In this document: piece by piece, positions 1 through 8,534 of the stretch
How positions within the stretch are numbered: the first letter of the stretch is position 1
How the letters are laid out: every line of letters starts with the position of its first letter
Source: Lachnospiraceae bacterium
Lineage (GTDB): Bacteria > Bacillota > Clostridia > Lachnospirales > Lachnospiraceae
Length of the DNA: 64,000 nt
NCBI GenBank assembly: GCA_021203465.1
Contig: JAJQBC010000069.1
Location: 1-64,000, forward strand
Direction of reading: 5' to 3'
The notes under the pieces: generated by a model
Seen by the model: only the letters and a program-made list of their open reading frames with translations
The model's database searches: none
Told to the model about the DNA's origin: nothing
Position numbers and translations under genes: made by a program

Positions 1-594
1 GCAGAATTATTACAGGAAACCTGCGGCACGCCATACTATGTCTGTCCGGGACCTCCCGTAGGCTTCTCCCAGACAGAGGATATCTTCTCCGCAATCTGTC
101 GGATTCTCGGGGCAGATGTTTCTCCTCTCATCACCGAGAGCGAGCAGGCCAGGGCTCTGTCCTGGTTCAAAATCGACGGCCTGCACCAGATGTACGGACT
201 GCCCGCCGGCGCGCTCTTCGCCGTACAGGGAAGCCTCTCACAGGTCTATACCCTGAGCCGCTTTTTCATGGAATATCTGGGAATGATCCCCGACTGCCTC
301 TCCGTGACCGAGGGCAGCGAACCCGCGCTCAGGGAACAGCTGAACACACTGCTGCAAAAATACAGAGCCGGACAGCCTGAGCAGAAGGACATTCTGGACA
401 CCCGCGCCGAGCTCGTCTTCGGGGACGGGAATACGATCGCCGCCCTGAAGACACGAAAACAGGCGTTCTGCGGTATCGAGATCAGCCAGCCCGGCATGGG
501 ATATACCGACGTGCTCCCCAAAACGCAGACAGGCATTCAGGGCAGCCTCTTTCTCATCGAACAGGTTCTCAACGGGCTGATGAATAAGCTTTAA
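1..594 (+). CDS. Nitrogenase component 1-like oxidoreductase, C-terminal part (5' end outside window)
   Basis: The frame is open from base 1 to a TAA at 592-594, giving about 197 residues of the C-terminal part of a longer protein. The ending, with SQPGMGYTDVLPKTQTGIQG followed by SLFLIEQVLNGL, resembles the last domain of NifD/NifK-type subunits, where a D-x-x-P-x-x-GxxG segment precedes a helix ending in LIEQ(I/V)xN. An earlier GLPAGALFAVQG stretch fits the third Rossmann-like domain of that fold. Such proteins bind metal clusters or tetrapyrrole-like substrates and work with an iron protein. Which nitrogenase-like class this is (nitrogenase, CfbD, BchN/B, other) cannot be told without the upstream part. 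The stop overlaps the stop of the convergent sulfotransferase gene by 3 bases. Family assignment is an inference from C-terminal resemblance. Confidence 0.6.
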   Translation, partial: AELLQETCGTPYYVCPGPPVGFSQTEDIFSAICRILGADVSPLITESEQARALSWFKIDGLHQMYGLPAGALFAVQGSLSQVYTLSRFFMEYLGMIPDCLSVTEGSEPALREQLNTLLQKYRAGQPEQKDILDTRAELVFGDGNTIAALKTRKQAFCGIEISQPGMGYTDVLPKTQTGIQGSLFLIEQVLNGLMNKL

Positions 595-1358
595 GCCTGT
601 TTTTCGGAACAATATGCGAGCAGATCGCGATAGTCCTGCCCGTAGCCAAAGAACTCAACATCTTTTTTGTATTTCCGATAGACCTTCCGGGCAAGTGCCG
701 CCGTATAGTAGTCTCTCCAGTCGCTATACTCCACCCGGTTATAGGTCTTGATCGGATCAAAACCGTATTTCTCCTGAATCGGCCGGTACTCTTCCTGCAA
801 GTTCTCCATTTTCCCGATAAAATCAAACGCAGGCTTCTTCCCTTTCCCTGTAAGAAGACGATACTGGCTGCGGAAATGACGGTCCACAAAGCGGTCCGGA
901 ATGCCCACAACCTGCCCGACAAAGTGTGCAAAGCCCTTGTCCTCCTTCATATAGCCGCCCAGATACTCGTCAAAATCCAGAACATCCTTCGTCCTGCCGA
1001 CAAACTTTCTGTCTGCATGATATTTGCTCTCATAACACGAGACAAGTCTCGCGAAGGGATTCCTGACAAAGGTAAATTTGAACCAGCCGTCATCCGAGAA
1101 CAGATCCTGCTGCATTTTGCTGTGATCATCGATATAGTGGATGGAATAATCGTCCGGCACATCCTTCTGTCTCAGCATACTGACTTTAATCGAAGAACAG
1201 GCCACCTTGGAATTCATAAGATAGATTACCTTCTGCTCCTCATCCACAATATATTCCCGCTTCTCCGGTGTCCTTCCCGTCGCAATGTACCAGACATACC
1301 ATACAAACGGAAATTTCTTTACCGCCTCCCGAAAGCGACTGCATACCATGTTGCCCAT
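591..1358 (-). CDS. Sulfotransferase family protein (Sulfotransfer_2-like)
   Basis: 255 residues. An N-terminal NSKVACSSIK motif (about residues 49-58) corresponds to the 5'-phosphosulfate binding loop, and FTFVRNPFARLVSCYESK (about 95-112) to the 3'-phosphate binding motif of PAPS-dependent carbohydrate sulfotransferases. No signal peptide is visible, so it is probably cytosolic and would sulfate a lipid-linked or nucleotide-linked glycan. The longer ORF starts at 1382, but that ATG lies inside a purine-rich ribosome binding site (AAAGGGGGAAAGGAAG), so the ATG at 1356-1358 is preferred. It lies 73 bp downstream of the pyruvyl transferase gene and shares its direction; a TATAAT-like box at 1389-1394 has no good -35 partner. 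Function as a sulfotransferase is well supported by motifs; the acceptor is unknown. Confidence 0.8.
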   Translation of the reverse strand: MGNMVCSRFREAVKKFPFVWYVWYIATGRTPEKREYIVDEEQKVIYLMNSKVACSSIKVSMLRQKDVPDDYSIHYIDDHSKMQQDLFSDDGWFKFTFVRNPFARLVSCYESKYHADRKFVGRTKDVLDFDEYLGGYMKEDKGFAHFVGQVVGIPDRFVDRHFRSQYRLLTGKGKKPAFDFIGKMENLQEEYRPIQEKYGFDPIKTYNRVEYSDWRDYYTAALARKVYRKYKKDVEFFGYGQDYRDLLAYCSEKQA

Positions 1359-1431
1359 TATCTTCCTTTCCCCCTTTCCCATAAAACAATTATAATCCTA
1401 TCGCATCCTCCACATGCTTTCAAGGCTGTTC

Positions 1432-2541
1432 TTATCTGGCAACTCCTTCCACAGCGGCCAGCGCCCGGTCGATCTGCGCCAGCGAGACCCTCCGTATCTC
1501 CTGCAGATGCATGTCCAAGGCCTTTTGATTTTTTTCCTCCTCCATGCACTTTTCAAAGCCACCGTTGGCCAAGCCATCCCATAAATGCTGCCGCGTCCCC
1601 GTCTCCTTCAGAAGCTCTTCTATTTTGGGATATCTGGCGATACTGCAAAACCGCTTTGCGAAAAGAAGAGAAAAAATCGTCCCGTGAAAAGTCGTAGTTA
1701 CGCAGCACGCCGCCCCCTCTACGAGTCCGGCAAACGCGAGCGGGGAGGCGTTCACCACCTGATCGGCAATAGAAATATCCATGCAGGCGGATACGATCCG
1801 ATACCTGTGCTCCGCCGCAAAACGCCGAATGACCCGGCTCTCCTCCTCCGTCAGTCCATAGGTATAGACAAGCATATACTCTCCTGCAATCTCTGGCATC
1901 TTCCCTCTTTCCGCAAACAACTCCCGGCCAACCAGAAGCGTCGGATCACAGGAATACTGCACGTCACACCCTGTCAGCTCTCCGATCACCGTTTGAGAAT
2001 GACTGTCTCTTGCCAGAATCGCAGCGAAATTTTCCATCGCGCGCACAGCTTCCGGGCAGGCCGCAAAATCCACCGCCGCGGCATTTCCGACGCTGACAGA
2101 GATCGCAATCTTCGGAATATCTCTCCCATACTCTGCACAGGTGTAGAACGGCACGTCAATATTGAGATTGCCCGGATTCCAGATCTCGTCGCTCCCGCAT
2201 ACGATACAGTCTACATCGTCTAGTTGCTCCGGACACACCAAAGAAAAGCATTTCCAAACTTCCTGATAGAGCGGAAACTGCCGCCTGTAATACTGATTTT
2301 CCTTCTCAATCTGCCCCTTAAGTACCGTTCGCCTCCGCAGGCTTCTCCACAGCCTGCGAACGGGATCGCAGGCTTCCTCCGGGCGCTTCGTGGTGAACAG
2401 CGCCAGATTTTCCTCCTCCGTCTTTCGCTGTACGAAAACGACTTCGTGCCCCCGCGCTTCCAGAAAAGCCTTCATGGCAAATGCCTGCAGATACGATCCG
2501 TAGTTCAGTCCATCATAGACGGTCACAACGGCGATTTTCAT
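1432..2541 (-). CDS. Polysaccharide pyruvyl transferase family protein
   Basis: 369 residues starting MKIAVVTVYDGLNYGSYLQA, the typical N-terminus of the polysaccharide pyruvyl transferase family (CsaB/WcaK-like), followed by CGSDEIWNPGNL in the first half and TTFHGTIFSLLFAKRF in the C-terminal half, both family landmarks. These enzymes transfer pyruvate ketals from phosphoenolpyruvate to sugars of surface polymers, although many homologues have unproven substrates. It sits between the flippase gene (stop 16 bp upstream of this start) and the sulfotransferase gene, all on the minus strand, which suggests a short surface-glycan modification operon. The start is the ATG at 2539-2541, with GAGGT about 10 bp upstream. 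Confidence 0.85.
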   Translation of the reverse strand: MKIAVVTVYDGLNYGSYLQAFAMKAFLEARGHEVVFVQRKTEEENLALFTTKRPEEACDPVRRLWRSLRRRTVLKGQIEKENQYYRRQFPLYQEVWKCFSLVCPEQLDDVDCIVCGSDEIWNPGNLNIDVPFYTCAEYGRDIPKIAISVSVGNAAAVDFAACPEAVRAMENFAAILARDSHSQTVIGELTGCDVQYSCDPTLLVGRELFAERGKMPEIAGEYMLVYTYGLTEEESRVIRRFAAEHRYRIVSACMDISIADQVVNASPLAFAGLVEGAACCVTTTFHGTIFSLLFAKRFCSIARYPKIEELLKETGTRQHLWDGLANGGFEKCMEEEKNQKALDMHLQEIRRVSLAQIDRALAAVEGVAR

Positions 2542-2557
2542 ACTCTTTTGTACCTCA

Positions 2558-3880
2558 TCAAATCATTTTAATAAAACCGACAATATGAACCGGATTTAAC
2601 GCTCTGATCTGCCAACGAAATACCTCGCGCCCTTCCTCAAAGAACAGATTGAAGAACCACAGGGAAACCGCCTGTGTTATTACCGTGGCCACAGCCGCCC
2701 CGTACATTCCCCACAGACGTATTCCGACCACATTCAGCACCACATTGAAGACAACGCTGACAGCCTGAGAGTAGGTCAACAGTTTCCCTTTTCCGATCAC
2801 TGCAAAATGTCCGGAACGCAACGCCGCATTGTACATGAAAAACGTCCCCAGTACAAGAACCCGGTATACCGGAAAGGCCTCCGCGTACTCCTCATTCAAA
2901 AAGCGGAAAAGGAAGGGCAGTATGCAAAATGAGAAAGCGACTCCTGCAATATAGAGCCAGGTCATGGCACTGGAAATTCTCACATAGCACCTTGCATACT
3001 CCTCGTGGTCCGCCTCGTAAAGACTCAAAAGCTTCGGATATACAGATTCCCGGATAGGCGAAATGGCGATCTGCACGACATTGATCAGGCTGGCGGCAAT
3101 CGAATAAATTCCCACCTGCGCATAGGTCATCATCGCGCCCAGCATGATGCTGTCGCAGCGGTTATAGATCGTCCCACAGGCGAAGGCCACCGCCAGAGGA
3201 AAACTCTCAGACAACATCTTTCGGAAGAGTTCCCAGTCCATGAGTTTCAGGCTCCTGCCGCCAAATTCCCTCCTATACTGATAACTGATAATCACGGTGC
3301 TGATGACAGTAGATGTGAGGGCGATCAGCGCCAGCGATGTGAGCGGCCAGTGACAGTGTACAGCCAGAAGCTGCAATACTGACGCCGCAAAAGCCGCCAG
3401 ATCCGACGCCACCACGACCTTCCGGGATTTCAGCAGGTATTCAAAGCGGTTCACCATGCCGAACTTCAGATTCCCAAGCGCCATGTTCAGCAACAGCAGA
3501 AAAAAGATGATGGAAAACTGTATATCTCCTCCGTAGGCAAACAGAAATACCGTTCCGGCCAAAACCGACGCAGCCGCCAGCAGGACCCGCGTCACGGTCG
3601 CCGTCACCACGACCGCATCCGGATCAAAACCCATGTACTTCTTTTTGACAATACGCCCGTCGATAAAGGTTGTTATGATCTCAAAAACCGCCACAACGCT
3701 GACCGCATACTGATAGGAACCATAACCCAGCGCACTGTAATAGTTGGCGATCCTTACTGAGACAACAAGATTAAGGGCTAACAAAAACACCTTGTCAAAC
3801 ACCATCCACGCCGTATTGGAAAGGATTCTTACAAAGTCGCCGCCTTTATTATTTTTGTTTCGGTCTCTGTTCAGGCTCAT
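2558..3880 (-). CDS. Oligosaccharide flippase family protein (Wzx/MATE-like)
   Basis: 440 residues, strongly hydrophobic throughout, with about 12-14 predicted membrane helices. It opens with LSNTAWMVFDKVFLLALNLV, which resembles the N-terminus of polysaccharide biosynthesis (RfbX/Wzx) proteins in the MOP superfamily. The expected role is moving a lipid-linked oligosaccharide across the cytoplasmic membrane. Its start overlaps the stop of nudC by four bases (ATGA), so it is translationally linked to that gene, and it is followed closely by the pyruvyl transferase and sulfotransferase genes. No polymerase or glycosyltransferase genes are nearby, so this is a small accessory set and not a whole capsule locus. 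Confidence 0.85.
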   Translation of the reverse strand: MSLNRDRNKNNKGGDFVRILSNTAWMVFDKVFLLALNLVVSVRIANYYSALGYGSYQYAVSVVAVFEIITTFIDGRIVKKKYMGFDPDAVVVTATVTRVLLAAASVLAGTVFLFAYGGDIQFSIIFFLLLLNMALGNLKFGMVNRFEYLLKSRKVVVASDLAAFAASVLQLLAVHCHWPLTSLALIALTSTVISTVIISYQYRREFGGRSLKLMDWELFRKMLSESFPLAVAFACGTIYNRCDSIMLGAMMTYAQVGIYSIAASLINVVQIAISPIRESVYPKLLSLYEADHEEYARCYVRISSAMTWLYIAGVAFSFCILPFLFRFLNEEYAEAFPVYRVLVLGTFFMYNAALRSGHFAVIGKGKLLTYSQAVSVVFNVVLNVVGIRLWGMYGAAVATVITQAVSLWFFNLFFEEGREVFRWQIRALNPVHIVGFIKMI

Positions 3881-4716
3881 CGAAACAGCGGTCCTCCCGC
3901 CTTAAATACGCCGATCATCTCGCGGGTCAGGCTGATACCGTCGTCTTCAAACGGAATTTCATCGCGCCGGAACCACTCTCCCACGGACAACTCCTCCGTA
4001 TCGAGCCGGATGGAGGCGTCACCGTCGACCTCGCAGAAAAACCCGCAGAGGAGCGTGGAAGTAAAGGACCAAGGCTGATTCTTATAATAGCGGATATTTT
4101 TCACCTTCAGGCCGACCTCCTCCATGACTTCGCGCTCTACAGTCTGCTCCAGCGTCTCCCCGATCTCCGTAAATCCGGCCACCAGCGCGTAGTTTGCAGT
4201 CCGTCCCGGGTTCGGCGCGTACTTGGTCAGCAGGATTCGGTCGCCGTCCGTGACGGCCACAATCACACCCGGGCAGATCTTCGGATAGGCCATATACCCA
4301 CAATCGGTACAGCGCATCATCCGCTCCTTATGATCGGGCGTCATCCGCTTTCCGCAGCGTCCACAGTAGCGGTTGCTCCTGTACCAGTCTGCAAGCTGCA
4401 TCCCGGTCTCACCCGCAAATGCCCGGTACCGGGGCTGCGCCCCCCGCAGGATACTCGGCTTCTGCCATTCATAGCCCGCCGACTGAACACGGAGCTCACT
4501 TCTCAGGAGGAAGAAGCGCTCCTGATCAATGCTGAACAGATAGGTGAGATCCACTTTCTCCTGTGAAATCTCTGAAACCTTGGGAAAAGAAAGCTCCCCC
4601 TCCTCACAGCTGCACAACAGCTCCCCTCCGCGGTAGGCCAGCAGCCAGTCGCCCGGCACAGGATCCTGTTCCTCATAGTGGTTGTAGTATCTCATGGGTG
4701 CAATTTCCTGAATCAT
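3877..4716 (-). CDS. nudC: NAD(+) diphosphatase / RNA decapping Nudix hydrolase NudC
   Basis: 279 residues. A four-cysteine zinc ribbon is visible (Cys118, Cys121, Cys136 and Cys139), followed by the Nudix box from about residue 181: GFTEIGETLEQTVEREVMEE, then VGL. The SQPWPFPxS-like motif that marks NudC appears as NQPWSFTSTL just after it. The family hydrolyses NAD(H) to NMN and AMP and removes NAD caps from RNA. GAGGAGGAGCTGCG precedes the ATG at 4714-4716. The gene overlaps the flippase start by four bases, an unusual partner for NudC, and is probably the first gene of the glycan operon. Confidence 0.93.
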   Translation of the reverse strand: MIQEIAPMRYYNHYEEQDPVPGDWLLAYRGGELLCSCEEGELSFPKVSEISQEKVDLTYLFSIDQERFFLLRSELRVQSAGYEWQKPSILRGAQPRYRAFAGETGMQLADWYRSNRYCGRCGKRMTPDHKERMMRCTDCGYMAYPKICPGVIVAVTDGDRILLTKYAPNPGRTANYALVAGFTEIGETLEQTVEREVMEEVGLKVKNIRYYKNQPWSFTSTLLCGFFCEVDGDASIRLDTEELSVGEWFRRDEIPFEDDGISLTREMIGVFKAGGPLFR

Positions 4717-4850
4717 CGCAGCTCCTCCTCTTCCTGTACGTCAGATTACCCAGCTTTCATTTTATAACCGGCTTTCCAATTTGTCCACCCAAAGGAAAGA
4801 TTTCTCTGGTATTTATCCGGGAAATCTGGTAGAATGAGCTGGGTGATAAT

Positions 4851-5693
4851 ATGAACTTAAGAAATAACAGAAAAAAATCCAGAAAATCAAGATCCTTTTC
4901 CCTAAATCGACGCCTGAAACGGCGACTGATCGTGCTCGGCGAGGGGCTAGCTCTCGGCCTGTGCGTCTGTCTGGTGATCTTCTGCGGCTGGAAGCTTATC
5001 TCGATCATCGGCGAATACGGTTCCGGGTCAAAGGAATACAGTCAGCTGGAGCAGTACGTCCTGAGTGAGCCTCTGGATCCGGATGAAACAGACAGCGGTG
5101 ACAACACAGGCTCGACGGAGGACGGGGATACGGAGCTTTTACAGCGCCTTGACCTCGCTTCCCTGCAGGAGATTAATAATGAAGCCATCGGCTGGATCGA
5201 GATCACGGGCACGAAGATCAACTATCCGCTGGTACATACTACAGACAATTCCTGGTATCTGACGCACACCTTCAGCGGGGACGAGAACAGCTCGGGCTGC
5301 ATTTTCGTTGAGACGGCAAACTCCGCCGATTTCACGGATCTGCACACGATCATCTACGGCCACAATATGAAAAATGGCTCCATGTTCGGCACGCTGAAAA
5401 ATTACAAAAAACAGGGCTATTACGAAAATCATCCGTATATCTTTATAGACCTCGCGGACGGCACGCACTGCTACCAGATTTTCTCCTGCCATGAGGCGGA
5501 GACCTCGGATATCTCCTACACGATTGGCTATGCACAGGACGATGTCTATCAGGCTTTCCTCGACGAGCTCACAGCGTCCTCGCTTTACGATACCGGGGTG
5601 AGCGTCAGCACATCCGATTCTGTGATCACGCTCTCCACCTGTACCAACAACGGGACGGCGCGCTTCGTCGTTCACGCGAAAAAGCTGTACTAA
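4851..5693 (+). CDS. srtB: Class B sortase
   Basis: 280 residues. A basic N-terminus (about residues 1-25, many Arg/Lys) is followed by one membrane helix (about 26-46), so the catalytic domain faces outside. The catalytic His171 lies in IIYGHNMKNGS, Cys264 in the TLSTC motif and Arg271 in TARFVV; these three and the domain length match class B sortases. The enzyme links proteins with a C-terminal sorting signal to peptidoglycan or joins pilins. No sorting-signal substrate or pilin gene is next to it, so its targets are not known. The ribosome binding site is weak (GGGTGATAAT directly before ATG). It is a single-gene unit closed by the terminator at 5708-5745. Confidence 0.92.
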   Translation: MNLRNNRKKSRKSRSFSLNRRLKRRLIVLGEGLALGLCVCLVIFCGWKLISIIGEYGSGSKEYSQLEQYVLSEPLDPDETDSGDNTGSTEDGDTELLQRLDLASLQEINNEAIGWIEITGTKINYPLVHTTDNSWYLTHTFSGDENSSGCIFVETANSADFTDLHTIIYGHNMKNGSMFGTLKNYKKQGYYENHPYIFIDLADGTHCYQIFSCHEAETSDISYTIGYAQDDVYQAFLDELTASSLYDTGVSVSTSDSVITLSTCTNNGTARFVVHAKKLY

Positions 5694-5707
5694 ATACAAA
5701 AGACCGG

Positions 5708-5745
5708 ATGACGCTGCAAACACAGCAGCGTCATTCTTTTATTTG
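5708..5745 (+). terminator. Rho-independent terminator after the sortase gene
   Basis: ATGACGCTGC (5708-5717) and its exact reverse complement GCAGCGTCAT (5725-5734) form a 10-bp stem with a 7-base loop, followed by a T-rich run (TTCTTTTATTT). It starts 14 bp after the sortase stop codon. Confidence 0.88.
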
Positions 5746-5766
5746 AAGCAAAGGGGACTCTATTTT

Positions 5767-7152
5767 ATGAAAACTTACGAAGCCTGCCGGAGAGATTTTC
5801 CCTCCTTCTTTTACGAGAGCTTCACCTGCGAGGAAGAGCCGGAAGTGCTCCGGGTAACCTATCACTTTGACATTCCCGGCCTCGCCTCCTTCGCTCCCGT
5901 CTGGACCTTTCCGAAGCCAGACGAAAAGCCGCTGCAACCGGAAGAGGATCCGACGCTGCAGATCATGCTGTTTTCGCTCGGCATGGTTGAACTCATCAGC
6001 TACTGGAAAGTCACCTGCCCGCCGAAGGTAACCGTCCGCGCGGGCTCTCTCGGGTCGTCTCAAATCCACTGGTGGAAAAAGCTCTATTTTCTCGGGCTCG
6101 GCGAATTCTTTTACACAAACGGCATCGACGCCGACCCCGACTTCTTCATGGAGATCAACTGCGAGGGTTCTTTTTCCTCCGAAAAAAAGCAGCCCCGGAA
6201 AAAAGGAGAAGGCTGTCTGGTTCCGATCGGCGGCGGAAAGGACTCCGCCTGCACGCTTGAGCTGCTGAAAAAATCCGGGCTCCCGCTGAAAGCCTACATT
6301 ATCAATCCGAGGGGCGCGACGCAGAAAACCGCCGAGGCCGCCGGACTTTCGTCCGCGGACTGTCTGGCCGTCGGGCGCACGCTCGATCCGCGCATGCTCG
6401 AGCTGAATCGCGAGGGGTACCTGAACGGACATACGCCCTTTTCCGCTCTGGTGGCCTTTTCCTCGCTGATCACCGCATACCTTCACGGGCTGAAATATGT
6501 CGCCCTGTCGAACGAATCGAGCGCAAATGAGAGCACCGTGGCCGGCAGCAGCGTCAACCACCAGTACTCCAAAAGTTTCGAGTTTGAGCGGGATTTTCAC
6601 GAGTACGAGGAACGCTATATCAGCAGCGGCGTCTACTATTTCAGCATGCTGCGCCCCCTGTCCGAATTCCAAATTGCGAAATATTTCTCCGGGCTCACCG
6701 CTTACCACGACATCTTCCGCAGCTGCAACGTGGGCAGTAAAGAGGACATCTGGTGCGGACGCTGCCCGAAATGCCTGTTTGTTTTCCTGATCCTCTCGCC
6801 CTTCCTGAGCCATGCACGCCTGACGGAGATCTTCGGAAGGGATATGCTGGAAGATCAGGAGATGCTGGAGGATTTCCGAAAACTGACCGGGCTGGCGAGC
6901 GAGAAACCTTTCGAGTGTGTCGGCAGCCGTGACGAGGTGAACGCCGCGATCTGCCTCACAATCGAACAGATGGAGACCGCGGGCGAGAAACTCCCCCGGC
7001 TGCTCGCCTGGTATCGGGAGCAACCTCTCTATGAGACTTCATTTCCGCAGCGCCATGCTTTCCAGCGCCGCTATGACCCGACCCATCTTTTGCCGCCCGC
7101 TTTTCTCAGAATTCTGACGGATGAATGCTATGAGGGAGAACTGCCATGCTGA
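5767..7152 (+). CDS. murL: MurL-like UDP-MurNAc-L-Ala-L-Glu epimerase
   Basis: 461 residues. The most telling motif is VPIGGGKDS (Gly-rich PP-loop, about residues 152-160), typical of ATP pyrophosphatases, with SNESSANES (about 249-256) and a cysteine group CGRCPKC (about 330-336) further on. This combination, the length and the overlap with a murD gene fit MurL, the ATP-dependent glycopeptidyl-glutamate epimerase first described in Xanthomonas, which turns UDP-MurNAc-L-Ala-L-Glu into the D-Glu form. The identification is by motif and context; a different PP-loop enzyme cannot be excluded. An in-frame ATG at 5743 exists, but AAAGGGGA at 5750-5757 fits the ATG at 5767. The stop overlaps the murD start by 7 bp, so the two are translationally coupled. 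Confidence 0.7.
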   Translation: MKTYEACRRDFPSFFYESFTCEEEPEVLRVTYHFDIPGLASFAPVWTFPKPDEKPLQPEEDPTLQIMLFSLGMVELISYWKVTCPPKVTVRAGSLGSSQIHWWKKLYFLGLGEFFYTNGIDADPDFFMEINCEGSFSSEKKQPRKKGEGCLVPIGGGKDSACTLELLKKSGLPLKAYIINPRGATQKTAEAAGLSSADCLAVGRTLDPRMLELNREGYLNGHTPFSALVAFSSLITAYLHGLKYVALSNESSANESTVAGSSVNHQYSKSFEFERDFHEYEERYISSGVYYFSMLRPLSEFQIAKYFSGLTAYHDIFRSCNVGSKEDIWCGRCPKCLFVFLILSPFLSHARLTEIFGRDMLEDQEMLEDFRKLTGLASEKPFECVGSRDEVNAAICLTIEQMETAGEKLPRLLAWYREQPLYETSFPQRHAFQRRYDPTHLLPPAFLRILTDECYEGELPC

Positions 7153-8474
7153 ATCGACTGAAAGAACAGATCAAGGGAAAGAACGTATTGATCCTCGGCT
7201 TCGGGCGCGAGGGCCATTCCACTCTGCGCAGGATTCAGGAAGTCGGAGGCTATGGTTCGCTCGCGATCGCCGATCAGCGCGCCGCGGAGGAATATTCGGA
7301 CATTCCTTTTCTGTCAGGCGAGCACTATATGGACACGCTGGACGACTATGACCTGATCTTCAAAAGCCCCGGCATCGTCCTGCCAAAAGACCCTTCCGAA
7401 TATCATTGCCGCGTGAGTTCCCAGATGGAGCTATTCCTCGAGGAATACGGCGCAAGGACGATCGGAATCACGGGCACCAAGGGAAAGAGCACAACGACGA
7501 CGCTGCTGTACCATATTCTGAAGGAAGCCGACCGCGATGTCGTACTCGCCGGAAATATCGGCATTCCTGCTTTCGACATTCTTGAAGAGATCGGGCCGGA
7601 CACGATCCCGGTCTGTGAATTTTCCTGCCACCAGCTCGAGTATATCCATGTCTCCCCACATATTGCAATCCTGTTGAATATCCATGAGGAGCATCTCGAC
7701 CATTACGGCAGCTTTGAGCGCTACGCGGCATCCAAACACCAGATTTACCTGCACCAGAAGCCGGGCGATCTACTCTTCTGCGGCGCCGACGTTCTCCCGG
7801 AAAGGGATCGCTGCCGGGCGGAAGTCTTCAGCGTCTCCGATCACATCACCGATGCGGACGTACGGCTCGACGGGACGCAGATCTCTTTTGGACGGAATCA
7901 CTATCGGATTCCCACCGATGAGCTGCATATGCTCGGACATCACAATCATCTGGATGTCGCTTTTGCCTATGCTATATGCTGTGAGCTGGGATTGAACAAC
8001 GAAGAATTTGATTCTGGCCTGCGCTCCTATGAGCCGCTGCCGCACCGCCTCCGCTTCATCGGCGAGCGCGACGGCGTGCGCTACTATGACGACTCGATCT
8101 CAACGATCGGCGACACGGCAATTCAGGCTCTGGAGAGCGTCCCATCCGTCGGAAGTATTCTGGTCGGCGGCATGGACCGCGGCATCGACTACAGCGACCT
8201 GATCGAATATCTGCGCGTTCACCCCGTCCCGCACATCATCCTGATGTACGCGACCGGAAAGCGCATTCTTGCTGAGATTCAGGAACATTATCCGGACTTT
8301 CCGCAGCCGGAGCGCCTACTCTATGTGGAGACACTCGCGGAAGCCGTCTCGAGAGCCAAAACCCTGACGCGCCCCGGCGAAGCCTGCGTCCTCTCGCCCG
8401 CCGCGGCAAGCTATGGCATTTTCAAAAATTTTGAAGAGCGGGGAGACGTGTTCCGGGAGCTGGTGTTCTCCTGA
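7146..8474 (+). CDS. murD: UDP-N-acetylmuramoylalanine--glutamate ligase (MurD or MurD2 type)
   Basis: 442 residues with the full Mur ligase layout: an N-terminal Rossmann domain (LILGFGREGHSTLRR, about 15-29), the ATP-binding loop GITGTKGKSTTT (about 107-118), the central NIHEEHLDHYGS segment with Mg-binding residues, and a C-terminal domain ending in SPAAASYGIFKNFEERGDVF, matching the MurD signature SPACASxDxFxxFExRG. It adds glutamate to UDP-MurNAc-L-Ala in the cytoplasm. Because it overlaps a murL-like gene, the substrate may be L-glutamate, as shown for MurD2 of Xanthomonas, with epimerisation afterwards; this is inference. It is not in a dcw division and cell-wall cluster, which also suggests a second, specialised ligase. 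Confidence 0.85.
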   Translation: MLNRLKEQIKGKNVLILGFGREGHSTLRRIQEVGGYGSLAIADQRAAEEYSDIPFLSGEHYMDTLDDYDLIFKSPGIVLPKDPSEYHCRVSSQMELFLEEYGARTIGITGTKGKSTTTTLLYHILKEADRDVVLAGNIGIPAFDILEEIGPDTIPVCEFSCHQLEYIHVSPHIAILLNIHEEHLDHYGSFERYAASKHQIYLHQKPGDLLFCGADVLPERDRCRAEVFSVSDHITDADVRLDGTQISFGRNHYRIPTDELHMLGHHNHLDVAFAYAICCELGLNNEEFDSGLRSYEPLPHRLRFIGERDGVRYYDDSISTIGDTAIQALESVPSVGSILVGGMDRGIDYSDLIEYLRVHPVPHIILMYATGKRILAEIQEHYPDFPQPERLLYVETLAEAVSRAKTLTRPGEACVLSPAAASYGIFKNFEERGDVFRELVFS

Positions 8475-8481
8475 CCACAAA

Positions 8482-8520
8482 AAGAAGACCTCCTGCTATC
8501 ATTAGCGGGAGGCTTTCTTT
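8482..8520. terminator. Bidirectional terminator between convergent murD and URO-D genes
   Basis: CCTCCTGCTA (8489-8498) pairs with TAGCGGGAGG (8503-8512) through one G-T wobble and a four-base loop. AAAGAAG on the left and CTTTCTTTTC on the right give a T-rich tail on either strand, as expected between convergent genes. Confidence 0.85.
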
Positions 8521-8534
8521 TCATTTGCAATACT

